Shown: positions 59,001 to 64,000 of the stretch, piece by piece
How positions within the stretch are numbered: position 1 is the stretch's first letter
Layout of the letters: each line of letters begins with the position of its first letter
Origin: Lineus longissimus
Lineage: Eukaryota > Nemertea > Pilidiophora > Heteronemertea > Lineidae
Direction: 5' to 3'
NCBI RefSeq assembly: GCF_910592395.1
Contig: NC_088317.1
Span: 13,886,001-13,950,000, forward strand
Length of the DNA stretch: 64,000 nt
Position numbers and translations under genes: made by a program
Notes under the pieces: model-generated
What the model was told of the DNA's origin: nothing
What the model saw: only the letters and a program-made list of their open reading frames with translations
The model's database searches: none

Positions 59001-62000
59001 TCCCCTTAGGATTTTTACAGTTCGGAGTTTTCCCGTTAGGATTTTTACCTAAATTCCTTGCCTTTACGTTGAACGTTACAAAGAGATACAATTTGTTGTC
59101 TGACATTTAATTGGATTGTAGTGAAGCTGTTGACTGGTTTCCCGCTCTGTTGCTTGTCAAAACGAGCCCAATGATCATGATCACCAGTCCTATAACCTGC
59201 TGTATCTATTTTAGTACTCAGCCGTTTTCCGTCAAATTTTTCAAAGCGGTTTTTTCAGGGTTGTCACACATGTTTGTTGTCAACATGTTTATTGTCCTTA
59301 CGAATTTTCAACGCTATTGCGATGAACAATTCCTCGCAGGCCAATGAAATGAAAGTTCTTAAATGCACCTTTCGTTCAACCAAATGTTTACAATGACTTC
59401 GCATAGAGTTGACTTACCAGACATGGGTTCATTGTAACTGAAAAAAGAAACCAACGAACATCAAAATCATTTGAATAAACCTTCAAATATTCGAATAGCT
59501 GCTCCGACGCCCCGAGAGATGTTTAGATTTAATTCGGTAACTTTCCCCCAGCGGGCCATTTTCGAAGTCCTTTTTCAAACCTTGGCCCACTTTACGGTTT
59601 GAAATACCTTTTTCATATTCTCCCGATAGTTGGACAGTCATATTCAAAATGATCTAATATCAATAATTTACTTGAGTTTCAAATCTGGATATATGCGTCA
59701 AATCGTTTCTTAAAGAAGGCATTATCGAACCACTCTGAATACATATTATGTTTAAGTCGTTCTCGTAATCTATTTTAATCTCACTATCTGAAGTGTTGTC
59801 TTAGAATTGGTAGTCGATTTGGGCGAACTTACTTGCTTTGTCGTCACCGGCACATTTCTCGTCAGATTTCTTATCTTTTCCTTTGCTTCCTTTCCCCGCT
59901 GCCTTCTTATCCTTTCCTCCAGCCTTCTTATCTTTCCCTGCTCCCTTCTTATCCTTTCCTCCAGCCTTCTTATCCTTCCCTCCAGCCTTCTTATCCTTCC
60001 CTCCAGCCTTCTTATCCTTCCCTCCAGACTTCTTATCCTTCCCACCAGACTTCTTATCCTTCTCGCCGGCCTTCTTGGTCTTCGCACCCTTGACCTTCTT
60101 CCCAGTAGCTTTCTTGCCTTTAGTCGATTTCTTCTCTTTCTTTCCACCTTTCTTTGTTTTACTTCCGCCTTTTTTCCCCTTCTCAGACTTTTTCCCTTTT
60201 CCCTTTTTAGTAGTCTTTTTCTTCTCTTTACCAGCTTTCTTTTTACCGGATTTCTTGGTATCTTTCTTAGCCTTTCCCTTCTTCTTTTTCGCTTTATCCT
60301 TTTTCGAAGCTGCTCTTCTATACCTTAGCAAGATTGACCTTTTGGATCTCTTCAATCCTTTTTTCCCCTTGGTGCCTTTGGTTACTTTCTTACCACCCTT
60401 TTTCTTTGCTGACCCCTCACTACCTTTCTTTTTCGCTTTCCCTTTATCACCCTTTTCCCCAGCTTTCCCCTTATCACCCTTTTTTCCAGTTTTCCCCTTA
60501 CCACCCTTTTTTCCAGCTTTCCCCTTGTCACCCTTTTTTCCAGTTTCCCCTTTACCATCCTTTTTTCCAGCTTTCCCCTTATCACCCTTTTTTCCAGCTT
60601 TCCCCTTATCACCTTTTTTGGTAGCTTTCCCTTTGTCACCTTTTTTCGTACCTTTCGCCTTACTATCTTTCTTTCCCCCACCTTTTTTACTTGTCTTTCC
60701 TTTGTCTTTCTTCTCTCCTTTCCCACCCTTATTTCCTTTTTCACCCTTTTTTGCGGCTCCTTTCTTTGATTTTCCTTTTTTGGTGATAATACCATGTACT
60801 TTTTTCTCAGTGATTATGCCGTGTTTTTTGTCCTTGGATTTGGCTGAACGAACTAATTTGCACTTCTCACGCCGGCCCTCTGCGTTAATGCACATGTTGG
60901 CAGCATCTTTCAGATTCTTTCCTATCATGGGCTTTCCCTTGGATGTGACCCTTGGTGCTGGTGGACCTAAAATAGAGAACAAAATGTAAATGGCTCGTCA
61001 CGTACATCGTTCTGTTAAAGAGTAAGTAGAATGGGTCTGCACTACTGCTTATTATTGCTGTACCCACAGTGAATATTTATGCTGAGCGGATTTCAAATAG
61101 CATACAAATGCAGGTAGCCTACTCTGGGTCTATTCTTGTTTTACTTGCAACTCCTGCCAAATAAACACACACTGGAGGCCGTTGATTACATCGTGTGACC
61201 ATCAATCCTTGTTGCGGCGGTGTGACGGTGCTCCACCGTCGGCGACTCGATGACTTGATTTTCCACATGGTATGACACAGTTTTCGCCAACATATGGCCG
61301 ACGTCTTTTTGGCAAAAAGCAGAACTTTTACCCCTTGAACGGCCGATACAAGTGCTCAAGGTGACATATGGCAATATTTCGGCTAAGAAAATTGACCAGT
61401 TGTGATTTATCCCGATGTCAGACAGTTCAGATGTTTTTTACCCCGTATGCATCATCAATGTTTTTTATCATGCTCGTACGTGTAGAATTCCATGTGACAG
61501 GAACGAGAGAACTAGGATCCTATAGTTTCAAGGCAAATTTTACTTACGCCGCCCACACAACTGCCAAATTTTGCTCACAATGCCTTGACGAGACACATCA
61601 GAGACAACAGGTATATTGTTGCCTGCCCACTCTTCAGTCTTTTTCTTCTCACCGACCGTTGCGTAGAAGATGTTCATAGACTTTTTATCGCTGACTCGAT
61701 TCTTGATTGATCTGATAGCATTGAACGCATCCCTCTCACTCGTCCTGTCGGGGTAATCATAGCCACCCGTCATCCCAATCACCTGGCAAGGCTTGTTACT
61801 CGGTTGTTTGGACAAGTCGTCTAGTCTTTTAAACAGATTCTTTTCGTTAGACTCCGCCTTCTTGTAACTGCAAATATACAGTACGGGTGATTCGCAGGCG
61901 GTGGCTGTCGATTATGTGACAGTTCAAACTTCTGCACTGGCCCAAACTCTGGCTCCTACCACAACCAAGACATCATCGCTCTCATTTTTCATTTCAGATA

Positions 62001-63795
62001 TTTCCATTTCAGATATAGCACCAATGGTAATTTTATTGAATTTGGGGAACCTGGGGAACAAAGCCGATCTTCTGGATAACACAGAACTTGGGGAACATGG
62101 GGATGACCCCGTTTGAGTGACTGGACATAACTTGCATGTCCGATAATGTGTTATTGGGTCAACGATGTTGATTTAAATATCAGCAGTTAATTAGAATTAC
62201 CGATCCCGATGGCTCAGTGGTTAAAAGGCGTCCGCCTCCGTGAACGGGAAGGTCGAATGTTCGAGGCTCGCGGGTACCTCGTTCCGACGAGGCCGTTTTG
62301 TTAACCGCCGGCTATTTGAATGAAGGGTACAAACTGCCTTTTCGCCAGGCTACTGGCAATAGAAATAGTAGTTTGGAGGAAAGAGTGTCCTATGATTAAG
62401 CCAGCTGTGACAGTTTACTGAATCGAACAAAGTGTACATAATCATAAATAAGCAATAAACAACTACATGTTGCCTACCTCAACTGTTCCACCTGCCGAAT
62501 GTATTTCGGCAAGTCCTCCTTCGTGTCAAACTTGAACACTTTGACTGGTTGTTTTGATCCCAAGTGGGCGATAACGTAGAGAGACAACCCGCCGGGGCCG
62601 AGAGGGAAAGCACGAAGAAGTGTCTTGACGAGAGACTTGGTGAAGTCGAACCCCGTGGAACCAGTCTTGTCGGAGCTGTCCAGGGTCAAGTACACCGTGG
62701 CGGACAGGTGCTTAGTATCAGCTAGTTGAAGAAATGATAATTTGTAAAAAAGTTAATAAACTACATGTACATGCATCATGCAATATGGAACGACGTCATA
62801 ATGCTTTATTGATCGAGTAGTACTGAGGCAACTCTTGGTAAAGGTTTTCACAGAGGCATAGAGGCCCCAAACTAGACCGCCAAAAGGCAATTATATAAAA
62901 GGCAATACATGAAAAACCTTCGGAATTAGCCTTCCAGTTCTCCCTTACGAGAGAACTGATTGTTCTTCTAAGAATCAATGACAATCGAAAAAGAAAATTG
63001 CATTGAGAGTTTTTGTTAGAATCAACAGTCTATAAAAGGAACCATAATATAAAAATTGAATTCGTAATAGATTATAATACTTTCATTAAGTACATGTAGT
63101 CTTGGATTAATGAAATGAGGACATGATTGAGCAAAAATGATTGCTTGTCATTTGTAATACTGGATCCACTCGCAAATAAGATCCCAAGCCCGACAATACT
63201 CGATTTGTACCGCCTCGATGGGAAGAGTCTAGCCGAACGCAATAGTAGGCCTTTCGCAGCCATAAAAGGGGTGGGATATCTATTCAAGAGTTAACAACGT
63301 AATCTTCATGAATAGTCATGACTATACAGCGGAACATTTCATGTTACAATTAAAGACCAATTGGAAGAAACAAAGACAAGATATCCCGACCCCTTTTTTG
63401 GCTGCGAAAGGCCTACTATGCCCGGTTGTTTAGACTCCACCCATCGAGGCGGTAGTAGAAATAGGGTATTGTCGGGCTTGGAATCCTATTGGTGAGTGGA
63501 TCCAGTATCATCTCATGTAATTTCATAAATGCATAAACAGAGAAACACACTGAGAACCATAATAAACGGCCAGCAATCTATTTGGTCTTCAAAATAAATT
63601 GATCTTCGCGGGAGACTCTGCGATCAGTGCTGCGATATCGTGCTGTGGCAATAAAAAATAGCTTGTTTGCGGGAAGCTTTTGTGTTAACTACCATGTATT
63701 GCTAAACATTTACATTAGATATGCAGTGACATTCGCCGAATGAGACCCTTGTAAAAAAATTTACTCACCTTCGCTTATGGTTGGTAGAGTGCCAC
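28854..63795 (-). CDS. Large multi-exon secreted modular matrix-type protein gene (whole span, 5' end outside window)
   Basis: I chain 33 exons running leftward from 63795 to the stop at 28854, about 1,310 codons, with consistent phases and GT..AG sites throughout. Domain order: a short Pro/Thr segment, a von Willebrand factor A domain, a Lys/Gly-rich repeat exon, a follistatin-like six-Cys segment, an antistasin-like domain, then a long run of one-exon two-Cys modules interspersed with 12-54-nt linker exons and a second antistasin-like domain, ending in Asp-Ser-Ser repeats. The signal peptide and first exons should lie beyond the right edge. The combination of adhesive (VWA), protease-inhibitor-like, polycationic and DSS segments suggests an extracellular or mineral-matrix protein; that is inference. 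Splitting into two genes is possible but no internal start or stop demands it. Confidence 0.72.
29316..29506. mobile_element. MITE family M2, copy 1
   Basis: Ends CCGGTGTAAAAGAATTGGAC and GCATTTCTTTTACACCG are inverted repeats. The copy is closely related to 51978-52333, which carries a nested insertion absent here. Confidence 0.8.
30054..30083 (-). CDS. Matrix gene, 30-nt linker exon
   Basis: Acceptor TTTCTCTTCCAG and donor GTATGT bracket exactly 30 bases, phase 1-1, encoding TDSSKSKKA. It precedes the DSS terminal exon and shares its Ser/Lys character. Confidence 0.55.
30267..30649. mobile_element. Foldback MITE family M3, copy 1
   Basis: Starts CTGGATCCACTCACCAATAA; the right half is an inverted copy containing GGCCTACTATTATGCCCGG and ending imperfectly near CTATTGGCGAG. 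A better-preserved copy lies at 63160-63505. Confidence 0.8.
31970..32062 (-). CDS. Matrix gene, two-Cys module exon
   Basis: Acceptor ACGTTTTCAG, donor GTAAGC, phase 1-1. Encodes SKKFAVTNYAKPL then NGQCPKGSSQTEKGCKG, a clean example of the G-x-C-P-x-G...G-C-K module. Confidence 0.78.
32186..32347. mobile_element. Short MITE, mariner/pogo-like ends
   Basis: CAGTGGAACCTCCCTTAGCG at left and AATAGAGAGGTTCTACTG at right are inverted; a TA precedes the left end. Ends of the type CAGTRGAACCTC are common in pogo/Tigger-derived MITEs. Confidence 0.65.
32859..33242. mobile_element. MITE-like element with GAGTTTCCGCAA ends
   Basis: GAGTTTCCGCAATCTCACGA at 32861 is inverted as CGTGAGATTTGCGGAAACTC ending at 33241. 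About 380 bases, no coding region. Confidence 0.7.
33652..33672 (-). CDS. Matrix gene, 21-nt linker exon
   Basis: Acceptor TTAATCTTACAG and donor GTAAGT flank 21 bases in phase 1-1, encoding AKVGLS. The same size class and a similar pattern (RKLGLR) occur at 50969-50989. Confidence 0.5.
34972..35156. repeat. 37-base minisatellite, five perfect copies
   Basis: Five identical head-to-tail copies of a 37-base unit beginning ATGGCCGCCGGTTAAACTGA, at 34972, 35009, 35046, 35083 and 35120. The array ends 22 bases from the donor site of the adjoining exon, inside the intron. Confidence 0.95.
35179..35265 (-). CDS. Matrix gene, two-Cys module exon
   Basis: Acceptor TTTTCTTCTGCAG, donor GTAAGT, phase 1-1. 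Encodes SAGLKGNMMNPIGS then RCLKGTKTTGSRCR; the Pro of the module is replaced by Leu. Confidence 0.78.
35686..35736 (-). CDS. Matrix gene, 51-nt linker exon
   Basis: Acceptor GTTTTCTTACAG, donor GTGAGT, phase 1-1, encoding AKYGFEVTKNGRYKKA. It has no cysteine. A second AG lies only about 30 bases past the donor and is not used in this model. Confidence 0.55.
36785..36910 (-). CDS. Matrix gene, two-Cys module exon
   Basis: Acceptor TTACTTTTAAAG, donor GTAACA, phase 1-1. Encodes a basic stretch (DQKKTKIRGSKKSILVIP) then LKGKCPDGSTAIVHGELCKG, the clearest form of the module. Confidence 0.8.
37220..37268. repeat. Near-perfect hairpin
   Basis: TTGAACACCATAACTTTAAA is followed almost immediately by its inverted copy (TTTAAAGTCATGGTGTTCAA). 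With about 24-base arms and virtually no loop it could form a cruciform; it may be the tip of an old foldback element. Confidence 0.75.
37312..37323 (-). CDS. Matrix gene, possible 12-nt microexon
   Basis: CCATTTCAG and GTAAGT bracket TCTCTGTCTCCA, 12 bases in phase 1-1 (S-V-S). Both sites are good, but a 12-base exon cannot be proven from sequence alone. Confidence 0.3.
38490..38519 (-). CDS. Matrix gene, 30-nt linker exon
   Basis: TTCTTTTCCAG and GTAAGT flank 30 bases in phase 1-1 encoding VNLEEARKE, an acidic helical linker like those at 46119 and 47141. Confidence 0.55.
39132..39218 (-). CDS. Matrix gene, two-Cys module exon
   Basis: Acceptor TTCTTTTCCAAG, donor GTATGT, phase 1-1. Encodes KLLKFYIPKIGAKCPQGTIY then QPQKTGCSG; both cysteines and the C-P-x-G-T core are present. 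Confidence 0.78.
40662..40775 (-). CDS. Matrix gene, two-Cys module exon with glycine patch
   Basis: Phase 1-1 between a GACTCCAG acceptor and a GTAAGT donor. Encodes TFYVKRFSGNLLVGGGYAKM then GNKCPPTWVKQGKNCF. The GGG-Y/F patch recurs at 53768-53887, indicating related exons. Confidence 0.78.
40925..41232. mobile_element. MITE family M1, copy 3
   Basis: Same orientation and interior as copy 1 (CCAGCAGGACCG, AAAACTGCCTCGC, TCCTCCTGGCCAGG), right end CCAAGTTGTCCCTTTAA; the left end is eroded. Lies in an intron of the large gene. Confidence 0.75.
41431..41529 (-). CDS. Matrix gene, two-Cys module exon
   Basis: Acceptor CATTTCCAG, donor GTACGT, phase 1-1. Encodes GLRVGKNVVTFKPLTKV then CPSGFELMKKSKECK; the spacing between the two cysteines is 12 residues. 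Confidence 0.78.
42270..42380 (-). CDS. Matrix gene, module exon that has lost its cysteines
   Basis: Acceptor GTCTTTCAG, donor GTAAGT, phase 1-1. Encodes PFTDPMSVGQRADAILITLV then DGKVPKGFHKYGNLAR: the G-K-x-P-K-G core is kept but the first Cys is Val and the second is Leu or absent. Confidence 0.7.
42623..43443. mobile_element. Foldback element FB-3 (TATGG...CCATA ends, 6-bp TSD)
   Basis: An 821-base element with arms of about 300 bases. It begins TATGGGCGGTTATTTCCGC, ends GCGGAAATAACCGCCCATA, and TGTTAC is duplicated at 42617-42622 and 43444-43449. The arms contain tandem GTCGGATAACTAGT-like units. A central 230-base unique segment carries a small ORF. Intronic. Confidence 0.88.
42951..43109 (+). 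CDS. 52-codon ORF at the centre of FB-3
   Basis: ATG at 42951 to TGA at 43109, fully open, in the only non-inverted part of the element. The product starts MATNQDPHVLQRAARMLQ and continues with an amphipathic helix (MLQDVVNLLGRP). The ATG follows AGAGAAAA, a reasonable context. It may be the N-terminus of a transposon protein or a captured host exon; no family recognised. Confidence 0.4.
   Translation: MATNQDPHVLQRAARMLQDVVNLLGRPTQDQVPLDNRVDNIAASAKCKSKAI
43923..44012 (-). CDS. Matrix gene, second antistasin-like domain exon
   Basis: Acceptor GTTTCAG, donor GTAAGG, phase 1-1. Six cysteines with spacing C-x4-C-x3-C-x10-C-x2-C-x-C (CAIPKCSSTC ... GCPTCNC), the antistasin-like protease-inhibitor pattern, close to that of the exon at 57954. 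Confidence 0.82.
44419..44472 (-). CDS. Matrix gene, 54-nt linker exon
   Basis: CCATTTCAG acceptor, GTAAGT donor, phase 1-1. Encodes RLLSIEKTIKIDEEHTK, a charged helix without cysteine. Confidence 0.6.
45240..45660. repeat. Diverged repeats around TTTGGCAAGC / CCAAACAGG
   Basis: At least five direct and inverted occurrences of CTGTTTGGCAAGC and its complement within 420 bases, spaced about 60 bases. Probably a decayed satellite or nested foldback ends. No genes. Confidence 0.5.
46119..46148 (-). CDS. Matrix gene, 30-nt linker exon
   Basis: CTTTTTTTCAG and GTAAGT flank 30 bases in phase 1-1 encoding VDEKRLESE. Confidence 0.55.
46737..46832 (-). CDS. Matrix gene, two-Cys module exon
   Basis: TTTGGATTTCCAG acceptor, GTGAGT donor, phase 1-1. 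Encodes KIEQKGDKIRRFQEM then PCLAGTHDTRDGGWCR; the C-x-x-G-T core and closing G-x-C are kept. Confidence 0.78.
47141..47170 (-). CDS. Matrix gene, 30-nt linker exon
   Basis: CATTTCAG and GTAAGT flank 30 bases in phase 1-1 encoding DSRGDVVYR. It contains an Arg-Gly-Asp tripeptide, a possible integrin-binding sequence if the protein is extracellular. Confidence 0.55.
48627..48722 (-). CDS. Matrix gene, two-Cys module exon
   Basis: TTTTCTGCATTCAG acceptor, GTAACC donor, phase 1-1. Encodes DRRPAYIQPFENG then KCPKGTKKKGRGTGLICKG. Confidence 0.8.
50316..50336 (-). CDS. Matrix gene, 21-nt linker exon
   Basis: TCGTTTCAG and GTAGGT flank 21 bases in phase 1-1 encoding SLKHWG. Confidence 0.45.
50969..50989 (-). 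CDS. Matrix gene, 21-nt linker exon
   Basis: TTGTATCTTTCAG and GTGAGT flank 21 bases in phase 1-1 encoding RKLGLR. Confidence 0.5.
51379..51645. repeat. GGTAAAAATCCC-type inverted repeat
   Basis: Tandem GGTAAATATCCCTCCA-like units on the left face inverted units (CAGGAGGGATATTTA) on the right. Its outer motif AGGTAAAAATCC is also found at the edges of the repeats at 20460-20952 and 58696-59052. Confidence 0.75.
51683..51796 (-). CDS. Matrix gene, Cys module exon (three cysteines)
   Basis: CTCTCTTGACAG acceptor, GTAAGT donor, phase 1-1. Encodes DLRVLVIPRCNGLCVKGSAP then HHCKVTDTTEV. The extra cysteine and longer tail mark it as a diverged module. Confidence 0.75.
51978..52333. mobile_element. 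MITE family M2, copy 2, with nested insertion
   Basis: Matches 29316-29506 on both sides of an extra segment at 52131-52296. Ends GGTGTAAAAGGAATGGACG and TGCATTTCTTTTACACCGG. Confidence 0.85.
52131..52296. mobile_element. Nested 166-base insertion in M2 copy 2
   Basis: Absent from M2 copy 1, which reads continuously GGACCGGACTTAGATTCC at this point. The insert has short inverted ends (CCGGTGTGACAGCGGATA and ATCCCTTGCACACCGG) with CCGG at both junctions. Confidence 0.8.
52976..53062 (-). CDS. Matrix gene, two-Cys module exon
   Basis: TTTGTTTTCAG acceptor, GTAAGT donor, phase 1-1. Encodes KMSGTRIEIPRKTTT then CRSGFRRSGAKCV; the cysteines are nine residues apart. Confidence 0.78.
53768..53887 (-). 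CDS. Matrix gene, two-Cys module exon with glycine patch
   Basis: TTTTATCTGCAG acceptor, GTAAGT donor, phase 1-1. Encodes QVNVNSNNGLVAGGGFVTM then KKGKDCLATFKLVDGLCL. Related to the exon at 40662. Confidence 0.8.
54270..54405. repeat. Small inverted repeat, GTCTCACCAAAACCGC family
   Basis: GATTGTCTCACCAAAATCGC faces GCGGTTTTGGTGAGACAACC about 90 bases away. Diverged relatives occur near 27848-27945 and 36385-36465. Confidence 0.7.
55119..55223 (-). CDS. Matrix gene, two-Cys module exon
   Basis: CTGCTCTTACAG acceptor, GTAGGA donor, phase 1-1. Encodes RLKIGIQRVSYSLRIRDG then ERACTGGFARMDGLCQ. Confidence 0.78.
55658..55771 (-). CDS. Matrix gene, Cys module exon
   Basis: CTTGTTTCAG acceptor, GTAAGT donor, phase 1-1. 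Encodes PLLGPIGCPGLVGDYLMIP then IKGLCPQGLKNIGKCCR; four cysteines, with the standard module at the C-terminal end. Confidence 0.8.
56703..56763. repeat. (CA)n / (CAGACA) microsatellite
   Basis: ACACACACACACAGACACAC repeated over about 60 bases. Intronic. Confidence 0.92.
57200..57566. mobile_element. MITE-like element with ATAGCATTCCGCGA ends
   Basis: ATAGCATTCCGCGA at 57199 is inverted as TCGCGGAATGCTAT ending near 57568, enclosing about 370 bases. No target duplication is clear. Confidence 0.55.
57954..58034 (-). CDS. Matrix gene, first antistasin-like domain exon
   Basis: GTTTATTTTCAG acceptor, GTGAGC donor, phase 1-1. Cysteine spacing C-x4-C-x3-C-x9-C-x2-C-x-C (ECRVPRCRQKC ... DGCQLCAC) matches antistasin-like domains, known in leech protease inhibitors and in diverse extracellular proteins. 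One complete domain per exon. Confidence 0.85.
58335..58428 (-). CDS. Matrix gene, follistatin-like Cys exon
   Basis: CATTTTTCAG acceptor, GTATGT donor, phase 0 in and 1 out. With the preceding small exon it gives six cysteines: NPCLKKTCSIGMICRLV, then GCKEERCKMVPTC. The NPC..K.C..GM.C pattern resembles follistatin N-terminal-like modules, which commonly adjoin antistasin or Kazal domains. An upstream acceptor at about 58450 would create a stop in the chained phase and is rejected. Confidence 0.75.
58696..59052. repeat. GTAAAAATCC-ended inverted repeat, copy 2
   Basis: GGTAAAAATTCTAACGG at left, tandem GTTAGGATTTTTACC-like units at right, A/T-rich core shared with 20460-20952 (CCAAATATCTCAGAATATTT). 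Confidence 0.75.
59418..59437 (-). CDS. Matrix gene, 20-nt exon
   Basis: CTTTTTTCAG and GTAAGT flank 20 bases (phase 1 in, 0 out) encoding TMNPCL. It changes phase and supplies the first cysteine of the follistatin-like segment, which supports it despite its size. Confidence 0.6.
59833..60966 (-). CDS. Matrix gene, Lys/Gly-rich repeat exon
   Basis: Acceptor TCTCTATTTTAG, donor GTAAGT, 1,134 bases, phase 1-1. After a Cys pair (MCINAEGRREKC near residues 25-35) it encodes about 340 residues of Lys-rich repeats: KKGDKGKAG decamers in the first half and KDKKAGG heptamers in the second. Between them is a break, KRSKRSILLRYRR (residues 205-216), with a furin-like RSKR. Such polycationic repeats occur in mineral-matrix and adhesive proteins. 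The antisense frames here are long only because the repeat avoids stops. Confidence 0.88.
61548..61867 (-). CDS. Matrix gene, VWA domain second exon
   Basis: Acceptor GTATATTTGCAG, donor GTAAGT, phase 2 in and 1 out. Encodes CQVIGMTGGYDYP, a helix with AFNAIRSIKNRV, MNIFYATVGEKK and GIVSKIWQLC, the second half of a von Willebrand factor A fold. The usual T-D-G of the metal site reads T-G-G. Confidence 0.85.
62203..62400 (+). mobile_element. tRNA-derived SINE-like sequence
   Basis: An A-box-like TGGCTCAGTGGTTAAAAGGC (62210) and a B-box-like GTTCGAGGCTC (62259) sit at RNA polymerase III spacing, followed by a non-tRNA body. The cloverleaf is imperfect, so a SINE is more likely than a functional tRNA. 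No poly-A tail or target duplication seen. Confidence 0.55.
62478..62721 (-). CDS. Matrix gene, VWA domain first exon
   Basis: Acceptor TTTCTTCAACTAG, donor GTAGGC, phase 1 in and 2 out. Encodes HLSATVYLTLDSSDKTGST, the first strand and metal-site loop of a VWA domain, then FTKSLVKTLLRAF and LSLYVIAHLG. The MIDAS motif D-x-S-x-S is D-S-S-D-K, so metal binding may be lost. Confidence 0.85.
63160..63505. mobile_element. Foldback MITE family M3, copy 2 (TA TSD)
   Basis: CTGGATCCACTCGCAAATAA and its inverted counterpart TTGGTGAGTGGATCCAG bound 346 bases, flanked by TA on both sides (63158-63159, 63506-63507). About 75 percent of the element is arm. Related to 30267-30649, with a remnant near 33446. 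Confidence 0.85.
63769..63795 (-). CDS. Matrix gene, 27-nt exon (most 5' seen)
   Basis: TTTTCATCGTTAG and GTGAGT flank 27 bases in phase 1-1 encoding GTLPTISE. A short Pro/Thr linker ahead of the VWA exon; earlier exons should lie beyond the window. Confidence 0.5.
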
Positions 63796-64000
63796 CTAAC
63801 GATGAAAACAATGAGAAATGCTGTGCAGGAAGTTAATCATACAATGTAGATCAAACCTTTGCAAAATCCAATCAGCAGTGTTAAACTTATAATGTTAACC
63901 GCCAGACGCCTTGGCGTTCTATACAAATGAGGAGGAATATTCTTTATTGAATCAGTTCATTTGGAATTGTAGCCAGGACTTTTGCAAAGGTAACATAGTT

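Noticed and set aside
59838-60989. A 383-codon plus-strand open frame rich in Phe, Pro and Ser
   Set aside because: It is the exact antisense of the Lys-rich repeat exon. AAG/AAA/GGN repeats read as CTT/TTT/NCC on the other strand, which rarely gives stops. The minus frame has splice sites in the right phase.
62203-62285. A functional tRNA gene
   Set aside because: A- and B-box-like sequences are present but the acceptor stem and anticodon arm do not fold cleanly by eye, and a non-tRNA body follows; a SINE fits better.

Overview
The window is nuclear DNA from an animal: spliced genes with GT..AG introns, a transposon-crowded background, and many lineage-type inverted-repeat elements. The AT-rich, ACATGTA-rich base composition and the secreted modular protein fit a marine invertebrate, perhaps a spiralian (mollusc, brachiopod or annelid), but the phylum cannot be fixed from the sequence.

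Layout. (1) 1-5.8 kb holds no gene I can support: a 1-kb foldback element with a 6-bp target-site duplication, direct repeats, an 83-bp tandem array and two hairpin elements. (2) 5.86-9.22 kb, minus strand, is an intron-poor, virus-like gene block: a Polinton/Maverick (adintovirus-like) capsid protein and adenovirus-type cysteine protease overlapping by ATGA, followed by three small unknown genes. Polymerase, integrase and packaging ATPase are absent. (3) 9.3-14.8 kb is a nest of three related PIF/Harbinger-type elements, the first two in inverted orientation, all with broken transposase genes; the third carries a piggyBac-type TTAA insertion whose empty site survives in the second. (4) 15-18.6 kb is non-coding apart from a 464-bp MITE. 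(5) 18.6-27.7 kb, plus strand, is a seven-exon Kelch-repeat gene (about 439 codons) lacking a visible BTB domain. One of its introns is in frame and stop-free. (6) 28.85-63.8 kb, minus strand and entering from beyond the right edge, is one very large multi-exon gene, convergent with the Kelch gene.

The large gene is the main discovery. I could chain 33 exons (about 1,310 codons in this window) with every splice phase agreeing. In order they encode a von Willebrand factor A domain, a 1.1-kb exon of lysine/glycine-rich repeats, a follistatin-like cysteine segment, an antistasin-like domain, a long run of single-exon two-cysteine modules (typically G-x-C-P-x-G ... G-x-x-C-K) with tiny linker exons of 12-54 nt between some of them, a second antistasin-like domain inside the run, and a terminal exon of Asp-Ser-Ser repeats. 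Almost every exon is phase 1-1, so exons can be skipped or included without a frameshift. This looks like a secreted extracellular-matrix, adhesive or biomineral-matrix protein; that function is inferred from composition only.

The introns of both genes are filled with small inverted-repeat elements. Three foldback elements (412-1395, 19810-20379, 42623-43443) share TATGG...CCATA termini and 6-bp target-site duplications although their interiors are unrelated; one carries a 52-codon ORF at its centre.
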